A stretch of DNA of 64,000 nucleotides from Hordeum vulgare subsp. vulgare (lineage: Eukaryota > Streptophyta > Magnoliopsida > Poales > Poaceae), in the NCBI RefSeq assembly GCF_904849725.1, contig NC_058522.1:437005529-437069528 (forward strand), given 5' to 3'. The translations under genes and the position numbers were made by a program. A model generated the notes under the pieces. That model did no database searches, had not been told where the DNA came from, and was given only the letters and a program-made list of their open reading frames with translations. Positions 24,401 to 34,042 of this stretch are shown here, one piece after another; the first letter of the stretch is position 1, and each line of letters starts with the position of its first letter.

Positions 24401-25260
24401 AGTTGCTAAATTCGTTGCTTGTATATCAAAACAAAAGGAAAATACTCTTTCCTTAAAACTTCATGTGAGTGTTGTTGTCTTCTATGTATACTCGGTTTTG
24501 CTTACTCGAGGTTAATTAGTAAATGTAATTGACGAGTTATATATGCGTGCGCAATTACCACTGGATTATGTTATCCATTAAGCTTGACGCGGCAAAAGTA
24601 ATTGACTTAGACTCAAGATGTAAAGATCTCGAGGATTATGCGAACATCACTGCAATGCTCAAGAAGTAAGTTCACTCAATACCGGGACCATACCGGCATG
24701 CAACTTCCGTTAATTTCCTGATATAAAGTAATCATTTTCTTTGCCTCACACGATTTGGAAGAAGTTCACGAATAAGGTTCGCGGTATACCCAGAGAGTTG
24801 CAATTTACTCACCCCCTAGTAAGTAGTTCTAGCTAGCTAGTTCCGCGCATCTCTAACTGATTCAAATTTTCATCAATATATCATTACCATGCTTGCTTAT
24901 CAGTTTGATTGAACTATATATATTCTCGTAAAGTGCTTGTACGAGGTAGTTGGGACTGAAAAATGTGCATACTACGTATGCGAGTTCATTCGCCTCTCGA
25001 CCTCTGGGTGCGGCATCTCTGACGAACAGTTTGAAGTACGTAAATAATATTCACAATTTTATTTTATATATTACCATCAATTGTGTTGAGTTTTATTCAT
25101 ATATATGCATGTATTGACCCCCTTCTTTAAATTAGATCTAGAAGAAGCGGGGTGAACCCCTATCAGATGATGGCATATGAGCAATTCAAGAGGAATTGGT
25201 GGAATTCCTTCTTGACCACGTCATACCTAGTGACGGAGAATACCATGTGAGCTATTTGTG
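21491..25260 (+). pseudogene. CACTA second gene: Transposase_24-like protein with Pro-rich repeat and Ulp1-like protease end
   Basis: Accessory protein of plant CACTA elements. 21604-22400 encodes an acidic, Asp/Glu-rich N-terminus and a basic domain (RRGPTRRLGKDQKFTITD, FVDRFEKIRYHWPAFVAYK, YHHHTGSGAYLKGRLLWDK) typical of the Transposase_24 group. A frameshift near 22400 moves the frame to 22353-22781 (ELSDMQKINARLQILEELQ, likely coiled coil). A stop at 22779 separates the DUF8039-like part at 22794-23130. A proline-rich minisatellite (23100-23640) follows. Beyond 23834 the code looks spread over exons, ending with a C48 (Ulp1-like) peptidase piece near 24940-25040 (GTEKCAYYVCEFIR) in which the cysteine is kept but the neighbouring Gly is Ala. 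Exon limits are inferred. Confidence 0.7.
23100..23640 (+). repeat. proline-rich coding minisatellite
   Basis: About a dozen imperfect units, at first about 30-39 bp (NQGTPHPPPA type), then 39-45 bp encoding variations of SAPPPARRSSPPPS. Some units are out of length by a residue or two but remain in frame. It is likely a disordered linker, prone to slippage. Confidence 0.8.
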
Positions 25261-25549
25261 ATTGGATCTTAGGTAGATGATGTTAGGAATTGTAAAAGAT
25301 GTTATATTGGAAAAGATGTTAAGTATTGTAAATGGTTTTCTTCATTTTCTTATTAGCTAGCGTCATGTTCTCTCTATATGTATAGTAGCTAGCGTCGACC
25401 AAGCACGGAGAAAGAGAAGACACTTCTCTCTATTAGCTAGCTAACACAATATGAAACCACTAAATTAACCCTCCAACCCCCCCCCCACCCCCCGCGTTCA
25501 AAAAAACCAGCTTCGGGCAGATGCTGACGCGTGGATGCCATGTTGTCTC

Positions 25550-25747
25550 GGTTGGTGTGACCAACCAGGACTAAAGAACCTCCTGCTCGGGCTTGCCGCA
25601 GCGGCCATGTGGAGACCATTCGGTCCCGGTTCGTAAGTGAACCGGGACTAAAGGTTTTGGGCTTTAGTCCCGACCATTTAGTCCCGGTTCAAGAACCGGG
25701 GCTAATGGGCCTCTGGAACCGGGAAAATGGGCCATTTTCTACTAGTG
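25550..25747. repeat. CACTA right subterminal repeats and terminus
   Basis: 'ggtcccggttcgtaagtgaa', 'ccgggactaaagg', 'tttagtcccggttcaagaac' and 'ggaaccgggaaaatgg' lead to the terminus TTTTCTACTAGTG (25735-25747), the inverted match of the left end, followed by the duplicated CTC. Confidence 0.85.
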
Positions 25748-25750
25748 CTC

Positions 25751-26072
25751 AGATGTGTTCGTCGTTCGTCTTTGTTCGTGTGTTTTTATGTTGGATAATT
25801 CCGATCTAAATTCTTCATCTACGACGGTTGTTGTTCTGGTGTGTTGGTCCTATGGGGTCTTAGCACGATGACTTCCCGATTGTCTACTACAACAACGTTT
25901 TCCCGACTCCAATGAGGGAGGTGCGATGACAGTGGGGCGCCTTCGGCTCGCTTCAGTGTTTGTAGTCGTCGCTAGGTGGTCTTCGAATATGGATGTAATT
26001 TTTATTATTTCTAGTTTTCGTCGTACTACCATGATTGAAGATGAATAGATTGGAAGTTTTTCCGAAAAAAAA
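25751..26072 (+). mobile_element. GC-rich retroposon-like unit, right half with A-tail
   Basis: Continuation of the unit interrupted at 5945. It runs through 'gatgacttcccgattgtcta' and 'tgtagtcgtcgctaggtggt' to 'attggaagtttttccg' and a terminal A-run (about 26063-26070), which suggests retroposition by a LINE-type machinery. Possible flanking repeat 'agaat' near 5560 and 26071 is too short to prove the target site. Confidence 0.45.
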
Positions 26073-26399
26073 GAATCACGTGATTTCTCTCCTTCCGCAA
26101 ATTTAGATACATTGTGATGAGTTTTTAAAATTTTGTTAAGTTTATCTTGCGAAACTTGATATGAGGGACTGATAAAATTATAACATTCAGAACATAAAAC
26201 TAGCAAACTCTTAAGTTTTATGTTTCAACTCTGAAAATTGAAACAAAATCGTAAGTTTCAGAAGTTGAGATCGACAAAATTGTAAGTTTCCAAACCACAA
26301 CTTAAAACTTATTGGTCCTCGTGTGAGATCTAACAATTTTACGGATCGTGAGGCAATTGAGCAGCTTGCACGGCCGGACAACTGCAATGCTCCCCTCAC
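26073..26399. other. unassigned intergenic sequence
   Basis: AT-rich stretch with repeated 'gtaagtttcagaagttgaga' and 'aattgtaagtttccaaacc' words, perhaps a decayed repeat. No gene seen. Confidence 0.3.
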
Positions 26400-26402
26400 T
26401 TA

Positions 26403-26761
26403 GGAGGTGTTTGTTTTCAGGGACTTTTTGGTGTAGGGATTAAAAAAAAGTCCTTTTTAGTCTCATGTGAAACAAACAAGAGGAACTTTTAGGGACTAAA
26501 AGGGGGGTATTTGGTACTAAAGGAAGAAGTCCCTATGGGGGGGTCTTTTTAGAACTTTTTTGACACTTTTTCCAACAGTGTCCCTACTTTTAGCATGTTA
26601 TTTAATAACTTCTAGTACATTACTAGGGGTAATATGATCTTTTTGCATGTTATTTAATGACCTCTAGTCCCTGTTTAGTCCATGAAAACAAACGGATAAG
26701 GACTAAGAACTTTTTGGTTGGAACTAAAAAAAGTCTTAGGACTTCTGAAACAAAAAGGGCC
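26403..26761. mobile_element. Tourist-like MITE
   Basis: 359 bp flanked by TTA on both sides (26400-26402 and 26762-26764). Inverted ends: left GGAGGTGTTTGTTTTCAGGG and right, inward, GGCCCTTTTTGTTTCAGAAG, imperfect but clearly related. Internal 'agggactaaaa' and 'tagtccctg' words are also inverted. No coding capacity. Confidence 0.75.
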
Positions 26762-26922
26762 TTACACGCCCCCTCGAATTCCCCGCTTGCATCATTGGCA
26801 ATGATCGCGAATTAAATCAACAATTGCCAAAGTGAGCCCGAGTTTAACTTGGAAAGTCCCAAGCTTTGCTCAGCTAAGGCTGCTCATAGTGGGGAGTAAC
26901 ATATAATAGTATCATGCATATG

Positions 26923-27340
26923 GAGAATGGCGTTTTGGCTCCCGGGAGCCATGGAAGCCGAAATGTTTGAAAAATTCAAAATTCGAAAATTTTAGTTCCA
27001 AAAAATCTGAGAAAAATATACAACTAAACAAGGATGTGTTTCGTGTGCGTGTAAAATTTCAGGTCGAAATATTTTGAAACCCGATCTGTACAAAAAAGAC
27101 AAATTCATGGTCTGAAATGATGAATAGTAACATGTGTTAAAAGGTTTCATATTTGTCTTTTTTGCACAGCCCTCATTTCAACGTATTTTGTTCTGAAAAT
27201 TTACACGCTTGTGTATTATACCTTCATCTATCTATGTATTTTTTCAGAATTTTTAAAAATACTAAAATACGAATTTTCACTGAATTTGAAGTTTGAATTT
27301 AAAGGCCTCCAGTGAGCTCGGGAGCCAAAAGCAATATTCG
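26923..27340. mobile_element. Mutator-type MITE nested in a Tourist MITE
   Basis: 418 bp with a perfect 10-bp direct repeat CATGCATATG on both sides (26913-26922 and 27341-27350), fitting the 9-10 bp target duplications of Mutator-like elements. Inverted ends are GAGAATGGCGTTTTGGCTCC and, inward from the right, CGAATATTGCTTTTGGCTCC. No coding capacity. Confidence 0.8.
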
Positions 27341-27485
27341 CATGCATATGTTACTATTGTATGAAAGTAACTTCATAGTGCATAGTATCATAAACTATTA
27401 TCATAGGTGATCTCATTTATTGACATGCGTAACACATAGTAGCATAGCATTTAACATGATACGGTATCTACATATGTTACTCTAA

Positions 27486-27777
27486 GGGCATCTCCAATGG
27501 TTGTATGATCATCGTTGGTAAAATTGCCACATAGATGATTTTGATGACATGTCGCATAATAAAAGAAGAGAGAGAATGAAATCGTATGAACTTAAAGCAA
27601 CGGTTCACACACAAGCTCCCAGGCAAGCGTGATTATTTCTTCCATGTTTAGTGGACCCGCTTAGTTATTTTACATACGATTAACATGCACTCCGTTAAAG
27701 AGCTTTTATGATGTGTTGTTGGTTGTTGATGTGAACACTTATACCAACGATTGAACATACGGACGTTGAAGATGCTC
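27486..27777. mobile_element. Tourist-like MITE nested in a Tourist MITE
   Basis: 292 bp, ends GGGCATCTCCAATGGTTGTA and, inward from the right, GAGCATCTTCAACGTCCGTA, with TAA flanks (27483-27485 and 27778-27780). It sits in the right part of the host MITE. Confidence 0.78.
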
Positions 27778-28016
27778 TAACACTCTTTTTTCTTTAATTA
27801 TTTGTCACATCACCATGTTTGCTAGTCCCAAGACTATGATACTAACTATAATACCCCTGCTATGACCAGCCTAAGCGCTCTCGATCAATCAGATAATCAA
27901 TAATAATAAATAAATTGCGGAAAAGAATGTGAGTCGCGTACACTTCCGTGGCACAATCAACCACGTCACGGCGAGGTTACTTAAAAAATGGAAAATAGTA
28001 TAACCCACTTGATCGA

Positions 28017-28994
28017 TCACGGCAAGTGGTACAGATTGGACGGCCTGATCCCGGCGGTGACGTTGAAGTATCTGAGGGCAGCCGCCCACCGGCGGTTGTC
28101 CTTGATCATGTGCACGGCGACGGTGTCCGGCCGGAAGTTGTCCATGTTCCAGTTGAGGTCGTACATCCGCGGCTTGAGGTCGTACCTGTTCTTGCCCCTG
28201 CGTCCGATGTTGAGCCACTTGCCGAAGAGGAGGTCCTCGGGGCCGTGGGTGTCGTTGTGCCGTAGTATCTCCTCGTTGGTGGACACCCAGCTCGCGACGT
28301 CCCACGAGACGACGTACCCCATGCCGTGCATGAACTGCATGGGGTCGTCGCCGACGGCGAAGCCGTAGCCGAGGTACACGTCGTCGCGGGGCTTGGGCCG
28401 GAGCTCGGCGGCCATGGCGGCCACGCGCAGGTACGTGTCGTCGTCGGTCTTCATTACGTAGTCGTAGGGCGCGTGCGCGAACACCCGCGGCACGGAGGAG
28501 AAGTACTGGTGGGTCTTGCCGTCGTTCATGTTCTCGGTGCAGTTGAGCACGAGGATGTCGCCGTGCCGCGCGGCCTCCAGCGCCACCAGCACCCTGTCAA
28601 CCGGGTCGTCCACGCCGCAGAACACGAAGCGCACGTCCACCTGCGCGTACGCGGGCACCGGCGGCTGCAGCGCGTACGCCAGGCGCACGATGTCCCGCCG
28701 CTCGTACCGCTTGGGCGTGGTCAGCACCCCGACGAGGAGACGGAACTCTGGCTGCGCCGTGGTAGTCGTCGCCGACGCGGAGACGAGCTTCTCGGCTCCC
28801 GACGCGACGGAGTAGCCGTCGGTGCCGAGGCTGGGGCAGAGCACGCCGAGCCCGTCGGAGCGGACGTGGGAGGAGCCGAGGCTGGGGATGACGACCACGG
28901 CGGCGAGGAGGCCGAGGGGCACGAGGAGGAGGTACGGGGTGCAGAGCGACGAGGCGGCGGGGAAGAGCGCCTGCGACGACCAGCTGGTCTTCAT
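28017..28994 (-). CDS. GT31 family beta-1,3-galactosyltransferase-like protein (paralog 1)
   Basis: Single-exon gene of 325 residues for a Golgi type II membrane glycosyltransferase of family GT31, which transfers a sugar, usually galactose, from a UDP-sugar onto glycans. A short cytosolic tail is followed by a membrane segment (about residues 21-39) and a stem, then the Galactosyl_T domain from residue 84 (LLVGVLTTPKRYERR). The DDD metal/nucleotide-sugar motif is at residues 184-186 (MKTDDDTYLR), with conserved HGMGYVVSWD and EDLLFGKW. N-glycosylation sites NCT and NVT are seen. I chose the Met at 28994 because it aligns with the start of the paralog at 47308; an in-frame Met exists at 29054. 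The acceptor is unknown; grass relatives are, as I recall, named pvg3-like. No internal stop. Confidence 0.88.
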   Translation of the reverse strand: MKTSWSSQALFPAASSLCTPYLLLVPLGLLAAVVVIPSLGSSHVRSDGLGVLCPSLGTDGYSVASGAEKLVSASATTTTAQPEFRLLVGVLTTPKRYERRDIVRLAYALQPPVPAYAQVDVRFVFCGVDDPVDRVLVALEAARHGDILVLNCTENMNDGKTHQYFSSVPRVFAHAPYDYVMKTDDDTYLRVAAMAAELRPKPRDDVYLGYGFAVGDDPMQFMHGMGYVVSWDVASWVSTNEEILRHNDTHGPEDLLFGKWLNIGRRGKNRYDLKPRMYDLNWNMDNFRPDTVAVHMIKDNRRWAAALRYFNVTAGIRPSNLYHLP

Positions 28995-29054
28995 GGCGGG
29001 ATCGCGCGTCCCGTTCCCGCGAGATGAAAACGGAACGAGGAAACCCACGTGCAA

Positions 29055-29060
29055 TTATAA
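29055..29060 (-). promoter_or_regulatory. candidate TATA box of GT31 paralog 1
   Basis: TTATAA, 61 bp upstream of the chosen start, next to a CACGTG (G-box) word at 29047-29052. Paralog 2 has a similar box at nearly the same distance, which supports the 28994 start. Transcription start not shown. Confidence 0.4.
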
Positions 29061-29890
29061 GCCAGCCATGGACGCGACCACGTATGTATGTATCTACGCC
29101 TTTGATCGACGTGCGATTAGTAAAATCCGTGTAAACTGTTGGTTGAATCGTTCTCGTGGACACGCGGCCGTCGAGACTGCTCTTGAGGGTCGACAAGGGA
29201 TCGATCTGCGCCTTGTATCGGATCTTCTTGTGTGCATTACTATTAGGAATTAGGAGAGGGGTCAACGTCGAGGGGCATGTTAGGTGGCAGATGGAATGCC
29301 TGCAAACAATAATCTATTTCAGTTCGCAGCCGGGCCACGATCAATCATTAGTGGTCTGATGCAGATACACGGGCATCAAGTATGGCATGGCACGGCAGAG
29401 TGGAGATCCGGGCGGCTTGGTGCTAGCCTGTTTGCTTTGCATGATGCAGGCAGGGCACGGGCAAGAAAGGTCGTCGCTGGGGACATGCTACTTTGTCGGT
29501 TGCTACTCACTACCTTGACACATGACGTGTTTGTCTTGGCCGGCCTGCGTATGATTGAATGCGAGATCTTGTCAACTCGTATAATTGTAGGGCACTATCA
29601 TACTTGGACATGTTATAATAAGTATGTATCAATAGTCGAAATTGTTACATGTCAGTACCATTTTAGAAACTAATTGTTGTAATATGGGCTGGCAGACGTA
29701 TAAACGTGTATAAACACGTATCTGACATACCTGACCCGCATATCAGGCGACAACGTGGCGTACACGGACCGCATCGCTGACCGAACCGGCTCGGTCGCTC
29801 ACTGGTCTCGTCCGAACCGGGTCGAAACGGAAAGAACCCGAGAACCCTAGCCTTGCTCTCCCCTCTCCCTCTCTACGCGGCTCTCTGACG
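29061..29890. other. intergenic region between GT31 paralog 1 and the MULE remnant
   Basis: No supported gene. The part to about 29300 is the upstream region of the GT31 gene; 29300-29750 shows no repeat I recognise; 29760-29890 is GC-rich, directly before the first MULE exon, and could be its old promoter and leader. Confidence 0.35.
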
Positions 29891-31460
29891 ATGGCGGCGA
29901 TGACACCCGGCGACAGTGACGTTGCGGGCGGGTACGGAGACCTTCCCGGCCTCGGGCTAGATGACCACGTAGGTCTGGCTGTGGACGACGGTGGCTCCAG
30001 TTCGAACCACTCCTCCGGCGATGATGAGGATTTGGAGGAGGAGGCGGCGCTGTCCATGAAGGACACGGTGAAGATGGTAGAGCTCTGGGTGGCCAACCCT
30101 ACCATTAGCCATCACTGGATCAGTGGTGCTGGTGTCGGCGTGATGTAAGTGCCCCTCCACTATCCCTCTTTCTGCCTAATTATTTGCTTATCTGAATCCG
30201 AGAGCAGGGAGAAAAATCTATGGTTATTTGCTTATTTGAATTTATTTTTGTGAACTATAGTTTGCATGATGCTGTTTGGAAACTTCAGATTCACTTTGAT
30301 TCCCAGTCAAATATTGATATGAAGCTATGTAGCTCAGATGTTACATTTCGAACATATATGTAGTGTTGCAAACAGAAGGTTTTTATTTCTCTCATGAGCT
30401 ATACCACATGAGGAATTTAGGAATAGGAGAGAAGAGAGAGCATCGCTTAGAATTGATTGACATAAACATCAAACTGCAGCAGCTTAAGAAGGAATATAAG
30501 GACAGTTTAGTTCTCAATTTGCTAGTAAGGGCAACACCAACATCAGATGTTAGTAATGTCATTAATGTCTGTCATAGAGAGGAAAAATTAGCAGCAATAG
30601 TGTATCAACAACCTAATTTGTATGATCTCAGTGAGCCTGCAGTTCTTGTTGTTGATCCAGAAGGTGTTGTTTTTCATAGCAGGCCTACTGAACCTACTGT
30701 TGTATGCACCCAAGAGAGCATAAACTTCAGAAATGACAATCTCAAATTTATAATGGAGGAAGCGCCAGTGTTTGAGCAGGCACATAATAGTAGTGATGAA
30801 TCTGAGGATGCATATGATAGTGATAACAATTCAGATAAGAGCTCAAAATTAGCAGGGGAAGAAGATGTAGATCAATCTGAGGATGAAGATTCAGACGAGG
30901 AACAATTACATTATGAGGGTGACACTGAGGTTGAGGATTTGTTTGAGCAGGAAGAGGAGGATGTAAATGTTTTTGCAAGAAAAGAGGCTCCAATGCAAAA
31001 AAACCTGCAAAAGGAGGAAGAGACTTGAATTTAGGAAAGGCCCCACTACTAGGTCACATTCAAGTGTGTTAGAGGAGGTGATACCTGATTTCATTCCTTC
31101 AGCAGATGAAGAAGATGATTGGTTGTTGTTTGAGGATGAATATGATGGACATGAGCCACCCTCATTTGTGCTACCTAAAGGGAGGAAGAGTAGGGCCAAG
31201 AAAAGGAAACCAAGGATCTGGTACAATGACAAACTTGAGCAACCACATCAACAATTATGTGTGTACATGTGCTTTGAGGATTAACATCAATCCAGAGAAG
31301 CTTTGTTGAGCTTGCACATCACACAGGCCAGAGACTTCATGTATCACAGAAACTCAGACCAAAGGATCATTGCTTGTTGTAAGCAAGAGCACTGCTAGTT
31401 TTGCATAGTTGCTGCAATTATCAAAGGGGGAGAAGACTTTTTCTATTAGGCAATTTTCAA
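29891..31460 (+). pseudogene. MULE (MuDR-like) transposase N-terminal remnant
   Basis: Start of a Mutator-like transposase gene. First exon 29891-30144 (MAAMTPGDSDVAGGYGDLPG, acidic), then a splice donor GTAAGT at 30145 and an acceptor TATAG ending at 30260. Joining them keeps the frame into ILHDAVWKLQIHFD. The next region (30363-31028) is open and ends in a long Asp/Glu/Ser-rich stretch. After a frame change, 31029-31284 gives IPDFIPSADEEDDWLLFEDE and, past one stop, LHITQARDFMYHRNSDQRII, the MuDR-type DNA-binding domain. The catalytic domain is absent; the sequence runs into a copia fragment at about 31466. At least three stops or frameshifts. An alternative is a MULE-derived host gene, but the decay argues against it. 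Confidence 0.6.
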
Positions 31461-31465
31461 AAATC

Positions 31466-32138
31466 AAGTGAGTCCAAACGATGCATCCACGTGGGGTTTC
31501 TTCATGCGTTTATACCAACAAGCATGGTTTGCATGTCTCAAACGTTTCAAAAATGAGTGAGTACAAAGATCCATCAGCATGGAGCTTCTTCATGCATTTT
31601 ATACCAATATGACTCAAGCACCAGTGCCACAAGTAATTGGTGCTATCATTACTACTTTGTATCTTTTGGCAACAATATTATGAACATGTGTATCACTACG
31701 ATCGAGAATCAATAAACCGTTCATTTTAGGTGCAAGACCATTGAAGGTATTATTCAAGTAAACAGAATAACCACTATTCTTTTAAATGAATAATTGTATT
31801 GCAATAAACATAATCCAATCAAGTTCATGCTCAACGCAAACACCAAATAACAATTATTTAGGTTTAACACTTATCTCGATGGTAGAGGGAGTGTGCGATG
31901 TTTGATCATATCAACCATGAAAACATTTACAACACACATCGTCGCCCCATCTTTAGCTAGTCTCTGTTTTATTACATAGCTTTTATTTCGAGTTACTAAC
32001 ACTTAGTAACCGAACCGGTATCCAATACCCTCCTATTACTAGAAGTACTAGGAAAGTACACATCAATATCATGTATATTCTATATACTTTTGTCGACTTT
32101 GCCAACCTTCTTATCTACAAAGTATCTAGGATAGTTCG
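31466..32138 (-). mobile_element. old copia element, pol fragment left of younger insertion
   Basis: Minus-strand remnant colinear with 36560-37180 of the younger element: the region after the gag zinc knuckle through protease and the pre-integrase domain ('accaatatgactcaagcacc', 'aagttcatgctcaacgcaaa', 'aagtacacatcaatatcatg'). It joins 41083 directly if the younger element is removed. The left end is lost at the MULE remnant, so the rest of pol and the 3' LTR are missing. Heavily broken. Confidence 0.75.
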
Positions 32139-33957
32139 TGTAGGGGAACGTCGCATGGGAAACAAAAATTTTCCTACGCGCACGAAGACCTATCATGGTG
32201 ATGTCCATCTACGAGAGGGGATTTCCGATCTACGTACCCTTGTAGATCGCACAACAGAAGCGTTAGTGAACGTGGTTGATGTAGTGGAACGTCCTCACGT
32301 CCCTCGATCCGCCCCGCGAACCGTCCCGCGATCCGTCCCACGATCTAGTGCCGAACGGACGGCACCTCCGCGTTCAGCACACGTACAGCTCGACGATGAT
32401 CTCGTCCTTCTTGATCCAACAAGAGAGAAGGAGAGGTAGATGAGTTCTCCGGCAGCGTGACGGCGCTTCGGAGGTTGGTGGTGATCTGATCTCGGCAGGG
32501 CTCCGCCCGAGCTCCGCACAAACGCGATCTAGAGGTAAAACTATGGAGGTATGTGGTCGGGCTGCCTTTGAAAAGTTGTCTCAAATCAGTCCTAATACCT
32601 TTGTATATATAGGTGGGAGGGGAGGGGCCTTGCCTTGAGGCTCAAGGATCCCCAAGGGGGTCGGCCGAACCAAAGGGGGGAAGTCCTCCCCTTCCAAACC
32701 GAATCCAACTAGGATTGGAAGGTGGAGTCCTTCTCTCCTTTCCCACCTCCCCTTTTTTTCTCTTTGATTTCTTATCCTTTGGCGCATAGGGCCTTCTTGG
32801 GATGTCCCACCAGCCCACCAAGGGCTGGTGCACCACCCCCAAGGCCTATGGGCTTCCCCGGGGTGGGTTGCCCCCCCCCCCCAGTGAACACCCGGAACCC
32901 ATTCGTCATTCCCGGCACATTCCCGGTAACTCCTAAAACCTTCCGGCAATCAAATGAGGTCATCCTATATATCAATCTTCATTTCCGGACCATTTCGGAA
33001 ACTCTCGTGACGTTCGTGATCTCATCCGGGACTCCGAACAACATTCGGTAACCAACCATATAACTCAAATACTCATAAAACAACGTCGAAGCTTAAGTGT
33101 GCAGATCATGCGGGTTCGAGAACTATGCAGACATGACCCGAGTGACTCCTCGGTCAATATCCAATAGCGGGACCTGGATGCCCATATTGGATCCCACATA
33201 TTCTACGAAGATCTTATCATTCGAACCTCAGTGCCAAGGATTCGTATAATCACGTATGTCATTCCCTTTGTCCTTCGGTATGTTACTTGCCCGAGATTCG
33301 ATCGTCAGTATCCGCATACCTATTTCAATCTCGTTTACCGGGAAGTCTCTTTACTCGTTCCGTAATACAAGATCCCGCAACTTACACTAAGTCACATTGC
33401 TTGCAAGGCTTTTGTGTGATGTTGTATTACCGAGTGGGCCCCGAGATACCTCTCCGTCACACGGAGTGACAAATCCCAGTCTCGATCCATACTAACTCAA
33501 CGAACACCTTCGGATATACCTGTAGAGCATCTTTATAGTCACCCAGTTACGTTGCGACGTTTGATACACACAAAGCATTCCTCCGGTGTCAGTGAGTTAT
33601 ATGATCTCATGGTCACAGGAACAAATACTTGACACGCAGAAAACAGTAGCAACAAAATGACACGATCAACATGCTACGTCTATTAGTTTGGGTCTAGTCC
33701 ATCACGTGATTCTCCTAATGACCTGATCCAGTTATCAAGCAACAACACCTTGTACATAATCAGAAGACCCTGACTATCTTTGATCAACTGGCTAGCCAAC
33801 TAGAGGCTTGCTAGGGACAGTGTTTTGTCTATGTATCCAGACATGTATATAAGTCTTCATTCAATACAATTATAGCATGGATAATAAACGATTATCTTGA
33901 TACAGGAATTATAATAATAACTATATTTATTATTGCCTCTAGGGCATAATTCCAACA
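32139..33957 (-). repeat. 3' LTR of the younger copia element
   Basis: 1819 bp, plus strand TGTAGGGGAACGTCGCATGG...GCATAATTCCAACA. Versus 39247-41082 it lacks a 12-bp unit near 32320 ('ccgtcccacgaa' type repeat), 4 bp in a CT-rich run near 32760 and part of a C-run near 32880; otherwise only scattered changes. Confidence 0.95.
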
Positions 33958-33976
33958 GTCTCCCACTTGCACTAGA
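33958..33976 (-). other. copia polypurine tract
   Basis: The minus strand reads GCAAGTGGGAGAC directly before the 3' LTR start TGTTGGAA, the same tract I recall from Angela/BARE elements. Confidence 0.8.
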
Positions 33977-34042
33977 GTCAATAATCTAGCCCTCACATCA
34001 TCATGCGAATTACATTGTAATAAATCTAACACCCATACAGTT

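Larger units (their letters stand above)
5946..25747 (+). mobile_element. CACTA (En/Spm) DNA transposon, about 10.4 kb without its nested gypsy element
   Basis: Both ends are visible. The left end is CACTAGTAGAAATAAGGGC and the right end, read inward, is CACTAGTAGAAAATGG, so 12 terminal bases match. The 3-bp target duplication CTC is present at 5943-5945 and 25748-25750. Subterminal regions carry many GGTCCCGGTT/AACCGGGACC repeats in both orientations, as in other CACTA elements, where they bind transposase. Inside are a Tnp2-type transposase gene, split by a gypsy element at 7621-17050, a 333-bp tandem repeat, and a second gene of the CACTA accessory type. All coding parts contain stops, so it is not autonomous now. 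Confidence 0.92.
26878..27871. mobile_element. Tourist-like MITE, host of two nested MITEs
   Basis: Ends GGCTGCTCATAGTGGGGAGT and, read inward from the right, GGCTGGTCATAGCAGGGGTA, with TAA on both sides (26875-26877 and 27872-27874). Removing the two inner elements (26923-27340, 27486-27777) leaves a core of roughly 280 bp rich in 'gttact' and 'tagtatcat' words, the normal size for such a MITE. Confidence 0.78.

Noticed and set aside
25480..25496. C-runs (also at 20742 and near 32870 and 39995) as functional quadruplex sites
   Set aside because: Simple homopolymer runs without spaced tracts; the LTR ones vary in length between copies, as slippage would give.
28026..29253. Long plus-strand frames (up to 233 codons) opposite GT31 paralog 1
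   Set aside because: Antisense shadows of a GC-rich gene; the minus strand has the conserved GT31 motifs and the plus-strand translations are His/Arg/Val-rich without any family pattern.
32071..32439. Frame across the end of the copia 3' LTR (and its twin at 39101-39559)
   Set aside because: It merely runs through LTR sequence that is the same in both LTRs; no known copia product lies there.
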